Shown here piece by piece: positions 8,657 through 16,543 of a DNA stretch of 64,000 nucleotides. The notes beneath the pieces are model-generated. The model was not told where the DNA came from. It saw only the letters and a list, made by a program, of their open reading frames with translations, and searched no databases. A program made the position numbers and the translations under genes. The number at the start of each line of letters is the position of its first letter. The stretch's first letter is position 1. Source of the DNA: Propionicicella superfundia DSM 22317 (GTDB lineage: Bacteria > Actinomycetota > Actinomycetes > Propionibacteriales > Propionibacteriaceae); the NCBI RefSeq assembly GCF_000423465.1, contig NZ_KE384021.1, forward strand, positions 217,290 to 281,289, given 5' to 3'.

Positions 8657-9621
8657 CCCCCGGCGGCCGCGGCGCGGCCGGTGGCGCCGGGAGGGGTGCG
8701 AGCGACATCGCGGAGTGGGAGAGCGGTGGCCGCTGGACGGCCTCGACGGCGATGGGCACGACGGTCCACGTCTGCCTGGTGGGCGCCGGGCCGGTCGTGG
8801 GCGTTGCTCCTCCGGCGCACGACGTGGTCGCCGAGATCGACGCGGCCCTGTCGCGGTTCCTCCCCGCGAGCGAGGTGAGCCGGATCAACGCGTCCCCGGG
8901 GCGGTGGCTGCCCGTGGGGCGGCACCTGGCGGCCGTCGCGGAGGCCGCCGAGCGGTACCGGGCGCTCACGGCGGGCGCCTTCGACGCGATCGTCGCCGAC
9001 ACGCCCGTCGAGGGCCCTCGGCTGCGGTTCCGCACGGGAGCCTCGGGCGTCAGGGAGGCGTTTCTCGCTCCGGGGTGCCGAATCGACCTCGGCGGCATCG
9101 CGAAGGGGTACGCGGCCGACGCCGCGCGGGACCGGTGTGAGGCGGATGCGCACGGAGTGATGGTGTCGGTGGGGACGTCGTCCATCTCGTTCACGGGCAC
9201 ACCCCCGGTCCGGGAGGCATGGCGGATCGCGATCGGCTCGCCCTGGGAGGACGTGCCCGAGACCTTGGGCTACATCGAGGTGTCGCGGGGCTCGTTCTCG
9301 ATGTCGGGGGTTCGCGGGCAACGCCGGGGGGGCGAGAGGATCGTCCCGCAGCACCTGCTCGATCCCCGGACGGGGGGCCGGGTCCGCACGGATGTCTGCG
9401 CGGTCGGCGTGCTGAGCGACGACGGCATGCGCAGTGAGGCGTTGTCCACGGCGTGCATGGTGCTGGGAACGGGACCGGGGCTGGAGCTGTGCGCGGACGA
9501 GCAGGTCGAGGCGCTGTTCCTGACCGTCTCGGGCGACCTGGTCGCGACGCCCGGCATGGGGCGGCGCGTGTCCCTGCGCAGGGGCATCCGCCGACGCCTG
9601 CAGGACGTCCTCGATCGCTGA
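8653..9621 (+). CDS. apbE: FAD:protein FMN transferase, ApbE family
   Basis: 322 residues, overlapping the FMN-binding gene by ATGA. Family features are the early TAMGTTVHVCLVG strand, the DAALSRFLPASEVSRIN segment, DLGGIAKGYAADAA around residues 150-165 and the DPRTGG metal/flavin site near the C terminus. It should transfer FMN from FAD to the Ser or Thr of the preceding lipoprotein in a Mg-dependent reaction outside the membrane. No clear signal peptide is visible at this start, so export or a different start is an open point. Last gene of the iron operon. Confidence 0.9.
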   Translation: MTPGGRGAAGGAGRGASDIAEWESGGRWTASTAMGTTVHVCLVGAGPVVGVAPPAHDVVAEIDAALSRFLPASEVSRINASPGRWLPVGRHLAAVAEAAERYRALTAGAFDAIVADTPVEGPRLRFRTGASGVREAFLAPGCRIDLGGIAKGYAADAARDRCEADAHGVMVSVGTSSISFTGTPPVREAWRIAIGSPWEDVPETLGYIEVSRGSFSMSGVRGQRRGGERIVPQHLLDPRTGGRVRTDVCAVGVLSDDGMRSEALSTACMVLGTGPGLELCADEQVEALFLTVSGDLVATPGMGRRVSLRRGIRRRLQDVLDR

Positions 9622-9685
9622 TCCGGGGAGGACGCGCCGCGGGGCTGGTCCGGGTCCACCTGCTGGCCTGCGTCCCCGGTCGTCC

Positions 9686-10246
9686 TCAGCGCCACAGCGG
9701 CGAACTGCGACTTTCTGTGCGGTATGGCGCCACTGGGGGTCGATGCGTGTCCCCGCCGCGGACTTCTGCACCGAATGAGCGGCGGTCGGTGGGCCTATTC
9801 GGTGCACAAAGTCGCGCCTGACAGAGCTGGTCCCTCAGCCGGGCCGCTTTCGGTAAGAAAAGCCGCGACTGTGCCGCCCGGCTCTCCCCGACCAGCCGAT
9901 GCCGAGCGTTCGCCGCGGCCGTCAGGGCCGGAACGCAGAAACGGGCGATCCGCGGCCCGAACCAAAGCTGGAACATCGGGACGTCGTCACCCGCTCTGCG
10001 CTGGAGGATCCCGAAGGGGCATCCTTTCGCGACCACGAGGGCGATGCCCTCTCCTGCGAGGGTCGCGATGGAGAGGCCCAGCCAGTGGTCGCGACGTCGA
10101 ACCGCCGCACAGAACCAGACGTAGGACAGGCAGGCGAGTTCCCCGACGCCGATCGCGCTGTGCACGATGCGCAGTGCGCGGATGACGCGTTCACGCTCGT
10201 CGACGCCGACGGAGCCGGGAGCCGCGTGCTCGGCGTCGACATCCAT
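9686..10246 (-). CDS. Small conserved-type membrane protein of unknown function, C terminus in a repeat
   Basis: 186 codons. Residues 15-120 hold about four hydrophobic stretches and the segment KGCPFGILQRRAGDDVPMFQ, which looks like a conserved actinobacterial membrane protein of unknown function. From about residue 125 the frame runs through a dispersed repeat (9707-9873), so the last 60 residues (RLFLPKAARL and so on) are repeat-encoded and the original end was probably lost. No ribosome site precedes the ATG at 10246. I am moderately sure it is, or was, a gene. Confidence 0.5.
   Translation of the reverse strand: MDVDAEHAAPGSVGVDERERVIRALRIVHSAIGVGELACLSYVWFCAAVRRRDHWLGLSIATLAGEGIALVVAKGCPFGILQRRAGDDVPMFQLWFGPRIARFCVPALTAAANARHRLVGESRAAQSRLFLPKAARLRDQLCQARLCAPNRPTDRRSFGAEVRGGDTHRPPVAPYRTESRSSPLWR
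9707..9873. repeat. Dispersed intergenic repeat, copy A
   Basis: Shares three blocks with 14942-15053, in opposite orientation: GGTAAGAAAAGCCGCG at one end, CCGCGGACTTCTGCACCGAAT in near-identical form in the middle, and an AAAGT-containing block at the other end. Copy A also has an internal inverted pair of GTGCACCGAAT-like arms, making it longer and palindromic. It overwrites the 3-prime end of the minus-strand membrane-protein gene. No protein of its own is apparent. Confidence 0.6.
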
Positions 10247-10346
10247 GGAGTGCGGCCTATCGAGCCGTCATCACCGGATGCCGCCGTGCGGGTCGATCGG
10301 CACGTCACGAGTGCGACCGGTGTCGAGCTCGGACGGCCTCACCGAT

Positions 10347-10432
10347 CCTTGAGCCTGCCTGCCCCCAGGTCCTCAAGGGGGTCCGTGAGCTTGTCGAAAG
10401 GACGGTCCCGACGCCTGTCGAAAGGACGGCGG
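10347..10432. repeat. Short intergenic repeat with TGTCGAAAGGACGG units
   Basis: Two direct copies of TGTCGAAAGGACGG lie at about 10393 and 10416, preceded by a CCTTGAG/CTCAAGG inverted pair at 10347-10378. The GAGCTTGTCGAAAGG core resembles a short repeat common in intergenic DNA of actinomycetes. It lies just after the stop of the minus-strand MFS gene and could form RNA hairpins there. Role not known. Confidence 0.5.
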
Positions 10433-10480
10433 TTTCGAGCAGCCCCGGTGCGCTGGTGACGGTCGCGAACTCGTCCGGGG

Positions 10481-11959
10481 TCAGACGGCCGAGGCGGGTC
10501 TCCGAATCACTGCACCGTCGGCCGGGGACGATTCCGATCCCTCCTCGATTGCGTCGTGAGCTTCGTCGGTCACCCGGGGCACGGGAATGCAGACGCTGAG
10601 CGTGGCGCAGATCGCTGCGGCAGCGAGCCCCATGACGAAGACGAGCGCGAAGGCGCCGGTGACGTCGTGGCCGGTGGAGGCGGCGAGGATGGCGCCGACC
10701 GCGGCGGAGGCGACGGTGGTGCCGAAGGCGCGCATGAGGGTGTTCAGGCCGTTGGCGGCCCCGGTCTCGTGGCGCGGGACCGCGCCCATGATCAGGGCGG
10801 GCATCGCGGCGTAGCCGAGTCCGATGCCGACGCCGATGATGGTGTTGACGACGGCGATCGTCCACACGTGCAGAGGGACGATCACGCAGACCAGGTAGGC
10901 CCCGGTGAGCACGATCGCACCGGCGACCAGCAGCGGCTTCGGGCCGGCGGAGCGTTCGATCCGGCCGGCGATCGGTGACATGACCAGCATCGCCAGGCCC
11001 GAGGGCATCAGGACGAGGCTCGCCTGCAGCAGGTCGAGGCCCATCCCCCCGGCGGCCGCCGGGGCCTCCAGGAGCTGCGGGAACGCGATGCTGGAGGAGA
11101 AGAGGGCGAAACCCATCGCGACGGACGCGAGGTTGGTGGTGAGCACCGCGGGCCGAGCGGCGACCCGCAGGTCGACGAGCGGATTCGTCAGCCGCAGTTC
11201 GTACCAGCCCCAGCCGATGAGCACCGCCACCCCGGTGATGAGGCTGATCAGGGTCGGCGAGGCCGTCCAGCCCCATTCATTGCCGCGCGACACGGCCAGG
11301 AGCACGCCCACCAGACCGATGGCCAGACCCACCGCCCCAGGGATGTCGACGCGTCCGCCGGCGGGGTCGCCGGCCGTGGGCACGACCGCGAGGAGGAGCG
11401 TGAAGGCGACCGCGGAGACGGCCGCCGCGAGGACGAACAGCATGTGCCAGTCGAGGTTCTCGACGACCAGTGCGCTCACCGGCAGGCCGATGGCGCCGCC
11501 GACGCCGAGGGTGGCGCTCACCAGTGCGATCGAGGTGCCGAGCCTCGTGGAGTCCACGACGTCGCGCAGCAGGGATATGCCCAGCGGGATGACGCCCATG
11601 CCCAGTCCCTGGAGCGCGCGTCCGACGATCAGGGTCGTGAGCCCTGGGGCGAGGGCGCAGATGACGGAGCCGGCGACGAGGACGCCCATCAGCACGAGCG
11701 CGATGACCCGCTTGCCGAACATGTCGCCGAGCTTGCCGACGATCGGGACGGCGACCGCGGAGGCCAGCAGCGTGGTGGTGATGACCCAGGCGGTGTCCGC
11801 GGCGGGAGCGTTCAGAAGGTGCGGAAGCTCGCTCTGAATGGGGATCAGGATCGTCTGCATGAACGATGCGCCCATGCCGGCGAACGCCAGCACGGCGACC
11901 ACCAGATACTGGCGGGTCCTGCTGTACGGGGAGGTGAACGATTCGGATGCGACGTGCAC
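10481..11959 (-). CDS. MFS drug transporter, DHA2 (EmrB/QacA) family
   Basis: About 492 residues with 14 predicted helices. Family marks are GKLGDMFGKRVIALV (motif A, residues about 75-90), GRALQGLGMGVIPLG, and the WRW-like DWHMLFVL stretch in helix 6. It should export drugs or toxic compounds by proton antiport. I prefer the GTG at 11959 after a GAGG to a TTG at 11974. It is divergent from a TetR repressor 62 bp away with a perfect-arm palindrome between them, the standard layout for a repressor-controlled efflux pump. Confidence 0.9.
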   Translation of the reverse strand: MHVASESFTSPYSRTRQYLVVAVLAFAGMGASFMQTILIPIQSELPHLLNAPAADTAWVITTTLLASAVAVPIVGKLGDMFGKRVIALVLMGVLVAGSVICALAPGLTTLIVGRALQGLGMGVIPLGISLLRDVVDSTRLGTSIALVSATLGVGGAIGLPVSALVVENLDWHMLFVLAAAVSAVAFTLLLAVVPTAGDPAGGRVDIPGAVGLAIGLVGVLLAVSRGNEWGWTASPTLISLITGVAVLIGWGWYELRLTNPLVDLRVAARPAVLTTNLASVAMGFALFSSSIAFPQLLEAPAAAGGMGLDLLQASLVLMPSGLAMLVMSPIAGRIERSAGPKPLLVAGAIVLTGAYLVCVIVPLHVWTIAVVNTIIGVGIGLGYAAMPALIMGAVPRHETGAANGLNTLMRAFGTTVASAAVGAILAASTGHDVTGAFALVFVMGLAAAAICATLSVCIPVPRVTDEAHDAIEEGSESSPADGAVIRRPASAV

Positions 11960-11993
11960 GAAACCTCGGTTCAAGCGACGGAATATCGAGTAT

Positions 11994-12006
11994 GAGACGG
12001 CGTCTC
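11994..12006. promoter_or_regulatory. Palindromic operator between MFS pump and TetR
   Basis: GAGAC-GGC-GTCTC is a perfect 5-bp-arm palindrome, widened by imperfect GTAT/ATAC outer arms. It ends 3 bp before the TetR -10 box. The site is well placed for autorepression and control of the divergent MFS gene; binding is inferred. Confidence 0.6.
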
Positions 12007-12009
12007 GCC

Positions 12010-12015
12010 TAGAAT
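12010..12015 (+). promoter_or_regulatory. -10 box of tetR (leaderless)
   Basis: TAGAAT lies six bases before the ATG at 12022, so transcription would start at or next to the A of the start codon. No ribosome site is present, which fits a leaderless mRNA. Confidence 0.5.
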
Positions 12016-12021
12016 ACGCCT

Positions 12022-12639
12022 ATGAGAACCGAGCTTCGCGAGCGTGCACATGAGCTGATACGCGCCGAACTGGTCGACGCCGCATTCGAGCTCATCGTCG
12101 AGCACGGCTACGAGGCCCTCACCGCGGAGGACCTGGCGCGGGGGCTCGGGATCTCCCGGGCGACGTTCTTCCGGTACCTGGGCTCGAAGGACGAGGTGAT
12201 CGTCTCGGCCGTCCTGGGTGATCTCGACCAGTTCGCGGAGGCGATGCGGGCTTCGCGGCTCGATCCCGCGGGGTCCCGGTGGCACCGGCTTCGGGCCGCC
12301 TTCGAGCCCGCGGTCGTGCAGTCGGAGGAGTCGGCGCAGCGCCTGCGCAAGCAGCTCCGTCTCATCCAGTCGCTCCCACTCGTCAGCGCCCGGGTGCGCC
12401 GTGCCCGCGTCCCCCAGATCGAGAGCCTCGCCGACGCACTCGTCGAGGACGGGGCGGACGAGTTCGCGTCCCAGGTTCTCGCCACCGCTGCGGTCGCCGT
12501 GCTCGATCAGTGCTGGGTGCGGTGGGGGCGAGACGAGCAGGCGTCGCTGCGGACCATCCTCGACCGGGCCTTCGCCGAGCTCGCTGCGGGGAGTGAGCCC
12601 CTCGGTGCCGGGCGCGCAGACGCGTCGAGCGCTCCCTAA
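12022..12639 (+). CDS. TetR-family transcriptional repressor
   Basis: 205 residues. The N-terminal helix-turn-helix reads LTAEDLARGLGISRATFFRYLGSKDEVI (about residues 33-60), the classic TetR DNA-binding region, followed by a helical ligand domain. It probably represses itself and the divergent MFS pump through the palindrome at 11994. The last codons lie inside a copy of palindromic repeat family 1 (12626-12682), so the C-terminal SSAP was likely shaped by the repeat. Confidence 0.9.
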   Translation: MRTELRERAHELIRAELVDAAFELIVEHGYEALTAEDLARGLGISRATFFRYLGSKDEVIVSAVLGDLDQFAEAMRASRLDPAGSRWHRLRAAFEPAVVQSEESAQRLRKQLRLIQSLPLVSARVRRARVPQIESLADALVEDGADEFASQVLATAAVAVLDQCWVRWGRDEQASLRTILDRAFAELAAGSEPLGAGRADASSAP

Positions 12640-12682
12640 CTGCCGGAATTCGGCCGGAATCCGGAGGTTCGGGAGCGTTCGG
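12626..12682. repeat. Palindromic repeat family 1, degenerate copy
   Basis: Arms CGAGCGCTCCC and GGGAGCGTTCGG enclose a GCCGGAATTCGGCCGGAATC-like centre. This is the same layout as the copies at 26143, 30152 and 44273, but more diverged. It overlaps the tetR stop codon and could act as a terminator-like RNA hairpin. Confidence 0.6.
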
Positions 12683-12803
12683 TGCACCCCCGACGCGCTT
12701 CCCGTCTGAGCGAGATCGTCCGACACATCGGCGACGTGGGAGCCCTGCCACGCGCTTGTAGGATTCGGGTGCGTTCTCGTTTGCGTCGTGGAGGGAGTCC
12801 CCG

Positions 12804-14267
12804 ATGGCCCAGAGCGATGGTCCGATCGTCTCGACGCCGAGCGGTCGCGTCAGCGGAGTGCAGCGGGCAGGGCATGCCGCCTTCCTCGGTATCCCGTTCG
12901 CCGAGCCGCCCGTGGGCGCGCTCCGGTTCGCGCCGCCCGCACCCGCGAGGCCGTGGGACGGGGTGCGGCCCGCGACGGCGTTCGGGCCGACGCCGCTGCG
13001 TGTGGCGACCTCCGGCCTGGTGCCGGAACCCGCGATCCCCGGGGAGGGCATCCTCACCGTCTCGGTGTTCACCCCGGACGCCGACCCGGCCGCACGGTTG
13101 CCGGTGCTGGTGTGGATCCACGGCGGAGGCTTCATCGGCGGTTCCCCGGCGAGCCCCTGGCATGACGGCGCGGCCTTCGCCCGGGACGGCGTGGTCACCG
13201 TGCTGGTGTCCTATCGGCTCGGGTTCGACGGGTTCGGTGCGATCCCGGGCGCGTCCGCGAACCGGGGCGTTCAGGACTGGATGCGGGCGCTGGAGTGGGT
13301 GCAGGAGCACATCCCGGCGTTCGGTGGCGACCCGGACCGGGTGACCCTCGCCGGCCAGTCGGCCGGGGGAGCCTCGGTGCTCACCCTGCTGGGCGCGCCC
13401 TCGGCGACGCCGCTGTTCCGCGCGGTGTGGGCGAGTTCGCCCGCGCTGCCGGTGCGCACCCGCGACGAGGCGGAGGAGGCCACCCGGCGGCTCGCCGAAC
13501 GGCTCGGCGTCCCCGCGACGTGGGAGGCGCTGGCGGCCGTGCCGGAGGAGCGGGTGCTGGCAGAGCAGATGGCGGCGGCGCGCCCGCACGGCACCTCGCT
13601 GAAGGACCTCATCGAGCGATCCCCGTCCTACTCACCGGTGGTGGACGGCGAGCTGATCCCCGAACCCACCCTCGACGCGCTCATGCACGGCGTCGGCGGC
13701 GGAGTGGAACTGGTGATCGGCTCGAACGACAACGAGATCATCTTCCCGGCCGAATCGCTGCCCGCCTGGTTGCACCTCGTGCCGCAGAGCCTTGTCCTGC
13801 GGGCGACCGGCCTGCGCGGCCACGAGCTGCGCGAGTACCGGGACGAGCAGCGGCAGGCGGGTGTGGCGGGGGCGGCCGCGATGCTCGACCAGGATGTGAC
13901 CGATCGTGTGTTCCGGCGGCAGGTCGTCCGCGTCGCCAACGCGCGCGTGGCAGGCGGCGCGGCCACGCGCCTCTACCGCTTCTCCTGGGCCTCGCCGACG
14001 AAGGGCGGCGCGATCCACTGCCTCGACCTGCCGTTCCTCTGGGACATCCTCGACCGCGACGACGTGGCGCCGCTGGCCGGCGACTCCCCGCCGCAGGACC
14101 TCGCCGACGTCATCCACGGGGCGGCCGTCGCACTCGCCCATGGCTCCGGCCCCGACTGGCCCGTCTGGGACGACGAGCACCGCCGCGTCGCCGTGCTCGG
14201 CGGCGACGCAGGCCCTCTCGACATCATCGACAACGGCTACGCCGCGCTCGCCCCGCTCCTCGACTAG
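12804..14267 (+). CDS. Type B carboxylesterase
   Basis: 487 residues of the cholinesterase-like alpha/beta hydrolase family. Visible are LGIPFAEPPVGALRF near residue 30, the oxyanion-hole HGGGF near 112, and the nucleophile elbow GQSAGG with Ser near 188 following FGGDPDRVTLA. The usual acidic residue and His lie further on; the region around SNDNEIIFP and IHCLDLPFLW is consistent with them. It hydrolyses carboxylic esters of unknown identity in the cytosol, since there is no signal peptide. The start follows GGAGGGAGTCCCCG. Confidence 0.92.
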   Translation: MAQSDGPIVSTPSGRVSGVQRAGHAAFLGIPFAEPPVGALRFAPPAPARPWDGVRPATAFGPTPLRVATSGLVPEPAIPGEGILTVSVFTPDADPAARLPVLVWIHGGGFIGGSPASPWHDGAAFARDGVVTVLVSYRLGFDGFGAIPGASANRGVQDWMRALEWVQEHIPAFGGDPDRVTLAGQSAGGASVLTLLGAPSATPLFRAVWASSPALPVRTRDEAEEATRRLAERLGVPATWEALAAVPEERVLAEQMAAARPHGTSLKDLIERSPSYSPVVDGELIPEPTLDALMHGVGGGVELVIGSNDNEIIFPAESLPAWLHLVPQSLVLRATGLRGHELREYRDEQRQAGVAGAAAMLDQDVTDRVFRRQVVRVANARVAGGAATRLYRFSWASPTKGGAIHCLDLPFLWDILDRDDVAPLAGDSPPQDLADVIHGAAVALAHGSGPDWPVWDDEHRRVAVLGGDAGPLDIIDNGYAALAPLLD

Positions 14268-14270
14268 ATC

Positions 14271-14684
14271 TCAACCGACGATCTCTCCCAGCGAGCCGAC
14301 CTTGGCAACCAGCGCGCCCCGAAACGACCAGAAGCACGTCCCGTCTTCCGTCACGACGGGCTCGAGCACGCACGCGGACCCGCCGCCGGCGTGTATCTCC
14401 GGCCACGGGCGCCACAGCGCCTCGATCACCCAGTCCTGAAGCAGCGACGCGATCCACCGCAGGTCTTCCTGTCCGACAGAGGAGTCTTCGACGACCAAGG
14501 ACTCGACTCTTTCCGGGATCGTCAGCACGAATCCGGGCCCTTCGAATCCCTCAGGCATGGGAGCATCGGACTCCAGCAGCCAGACACCTCTGTTGAGGTC
14601 TGCGATATTCGGACGGGGTTCCAGGCCCACGGTCCGCGCGTCCCGCACGAAGTCCGTCAACAGGGACCTGGCTCGACTCGGCAT
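14271..14684 (-). CDS. Hypothetical 137-residue acidic protein
   Basis: I do not recognise a family with confidence. The protein is cytosolic and acidic, with VGLEPRPNIADLNRGVWLLESD, a segment VLTIPERVESLVVEDSS and a C-terminal SFRGALVAKVGSLGEIV. Size and composition are reminiscent of immunity-type or SUKH/Imm-like proteins, but this is only an impression. It converges on the esterase gene with a 3-bp gap and lies at the edge of a region of gene remnants. Confidence 0.5.
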   Translation of the reverse strand: MPSRARSLLTDFVRDARTVGLEPRPNIADLNRGVWLLESDAPMPEGFEGPGFVLTIPERVESLVVEDSSVGQEDLRWIASLLQDWVIEALWRPWPEIHAGGGSACVLEPVVTEDGTCFWSFRGALVAKVGSLGEIVG

Positions 14685-14941
14685 CGGTCTGCATCTCCCG
14701 TCCCGCTGCTACGGCCCGGTGACGTGTTCGAGATGAGGACGGACTCCTCGACGTCCGACATCGCCGATCGCTTCAGGATCCTCACAGTACTTGGTCGAGG
14801 CCCGGAACCTTCCGCTCCGATCCGTGTGGCCAGGGCTGTCACTCACCTTCGTCGCCATCAGGGCCGGTCCGGACGAGGACTCCACCGAGAAACTGCGTGC
14901 GGGTTTCTTCACCTTATGGGTTCCGGGTCGGCGGCGGCAGT

Positions 14942-15053
14942 CGCGCAACGCGGCTTTTCTTACCGAAAGAGCGGGCATCGGCGGCGCATTCGGTTCAGAA
15001 ATCCGCGGTTACGCTCCACCCGTCCACGGAGGGCCGCCGCAAGGTACAAAAAG
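14942..15053. repeat. Dispersed intergenic repeat, copy B
   Basis: Carries GCGGCTTTTCTTACCGAAAG, then a CATTCGGTTCAGAAATCCGCGG-like block, then a GTACAAAAAGT end. These match, in the same order on the opposite strand, the blocks of copy A at 9707-9873. The match is strong enough that both copies show the same peptide shadow AHSVQKSA. It lies between gene remnants. Confidence 0.58.
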
Positions 15054-15130
15054 TGGCTCATCACAAACGAGGTGTAGCGGGGGTGTGATGAGCCGTCAGA
15101 CCTCCTACTGGTTCGCGTTGCGCCTGACGC

Positions 15131-15211
15131 GATGTCGGAGTCGCTCAGGTCGTTCGGGCGCCGTCCGCGCTTGAACTCGACGGTGTACGTCTCGCCGTGC
15201 GCGGCGATCAC
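15131..15211 (-). pseudogene. Fragment of an AlbA_2-type DNA-binding protein
   Basis: The minus strand encodes GETYTVEFKRGRRPNDLSDS, which resembles the start of AlbA_2 domains (SETVEFKR...D.A.A). The frame then loses similarity, so only about 27 codons of a gene that is normally several hundred codons long remain. It fits a decayed accessory gene next to a tRNA. Similarity is from memory of the motif only. Confidence 0.4.
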
Positions 15212-15440
15212 CCGCAGTGCCGCTACGTCATGGCGCCAAACCAGCCATACTTATGAACTTCAACAAGCATTCTCACCGTGTAGCCAAAACTCTTGGTAAC
15301 TATGGACTGCCAGCGGCTCGTGGTGTCACAGCAGTACCTCAAGCGCCTGGCGGATGCGGGGCTTGGCCTTTGGGGAGGGCGCGTGCAGATGTCGGCAGCT
15401 CCACGCTCACGCTAGGGCACGATTGGGGCACGAAACGCCA

Positions 15441-15485
15441 AAATCCGCTCTGTCTCGGAGCGTTTGCCCTAGTCAGAGCGGATTT
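15441..15485 (-). terminator. Intrinsic terminator of tRNA-Pro
   Basis: Perfect 12-bp arms AAATCCGCTCTG and CAGAGCGGATTT are separated by 21 bases. Read on the minus strand, the hairpin follows the tRNA by eight bases and its 3-prime arm runs into GATTTTGGCGTTTC, giving the U-rich tail. Confidence 0.8.
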
Positions 15486-15491
15486 CACCGC

Positions 15492-15566
<75 letters not shown>

Positions 15567-15590
15567 ATGGCCCTGGGGCCGAAGGAGAGT

Positions 15591-16535
15591 CTAGCTCAAT
15601 CGGGGCGGCGGCTCATAAACGGCGTCGACGGCGGTCAGGGTCAGGACGCTGGCCTCGGGACGACACGCGAACCGGTACGGCGCGAACGGGGACGATCCCA
15701 CGCCGGCCGACACGTGCATCACCGCGATCCGGCCGTCGGCGAGATGCGTCGAGATGCCCTTCGCGCGTTCGGCGTCCAGGTCGCAGTTCGTCACGAGCGC
15801 GCCGTGCCCGGGCACGCACACCTGCCCGCCGTGGGTGTGGCCGGCGATGACCAGCCCGACGCCCGAGGACACGAACGCGTCCAGCACTCGCAGGTACGGG
15901 GCGTGCGTGACGCCGATCGTGAGGGCCGCGGCGGGGTCGACCGGACCCTGCGCCACCGAGAGGTCCTCCAGTCGGTGGTGGGCGTCGTCCGTCCCGCGGA
16001 CGTCGAGGCGGACCCCGCGAACGTCCAGCGTTGTCCGGCGGTTGTTGAGATCCACCCAGCCGGCATCGGCGAAACCGGACCTCAGGTCCTCGGTGGGCAG
16101 CAGGGGACGCTCACGCCTGGCGCTCCGCGTGCCGCCCACCAGGTAGGACAGCGGGTTGGTGAAGCCCGGCGCGGCGTAGTCGTTCGAGCCGAACACGAAC
16201 ACCCCGGGCTTGTCGAGCAGTCGTCCGAGCGCGGCGAAGAACGGCTCGATCGCCGCCGCCTCGGAGACATTGTCGCCGGTGTTGACGACGAGGTCGGGCT
16301 CGATCCCCTGCAGCGAGGCGAGGAACCGCAGTTTGCGCCGCTGCCGCGCGAGCAGGTGAACGTCCGCCAGATGCAGCACCCGGACGGTCGGGCTGCCCGC
16401 GGGCAGGATCGGCAGCGTGAACCGCCGCACGACGAACCGGTGCCGCTCGACGACCACCCCGTAGGCGACGCACGCCGCGCCGACGGCCGCAACCGCCCCG
16501 GCGACCCGCACGACGGCGCCCGCCCTCGTCATCAC
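15591..16535 (-). CDS. Membrane-anchored metallophosphoesterase (Rv3683-like)
   Basis: 314 residues. One N-terminal helix (about 5-27) is followed by a calcineurin-like phosphoesterase domain with the metal motifs LADVH (about 56), NTGDN (about 85), FGSND (about 115), VTHAP and AGHTHGG (about 230). The active site probably faces outside or lies at the membrane. It starts eight bases after the ponA stop, and this pairing (ponA2 then Rv3683-type phosphoesterase) is conserved in actinobacteria, hinting at a cell-envelope role. The substrate is not known. Confidence 0.9.
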   Translation of the reverse strand: MMTRAGAVVRVAGAVAAVGAACVAYGVVVERHRFVVRRFTLPILPAGSPTVRVLHLADVHLLARQRRKLRFLASLQGIEPDLVVNTGDNVSEAAAIEPFFAALGRLLDKPGVFVFGSNDYAAPGFTNPLSYLVGGTRSARRERPLLPTEDLRSGFADAGWVDLNNRRTTLDVRGVRLDVRGTDDAHHRLEDLSVAQGPVDPAAALTIGVTHAPYLRVLDAFVSSGVGLVIAGHTHGGQVCVPGHGALVTNCDLDAERAKGISTHLADGRIAVMHVSAGVGSSPFAPYRFACRPEASVLTLTAVDAVYEPPPRLS

Positions 16536-16543
16536 CGCGCCGC

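Noticed and set aside
14709-14978. 89-codon minus frame as a possible transposase piece
   Set aside because: No DDE, HTH or integrase motif could be seen, the frame has no start with a ribosome site, and it runs into repeat copy B.
15302-15415. Phage integrase C-terminal fragment upstream of tRNA-Pro
   Set aside because: The short frame QQYLKRLADAGLGLW lacks the integrase Arg-His-Arg-Tyr residues; it is kept only as an unidentified possible remnant.
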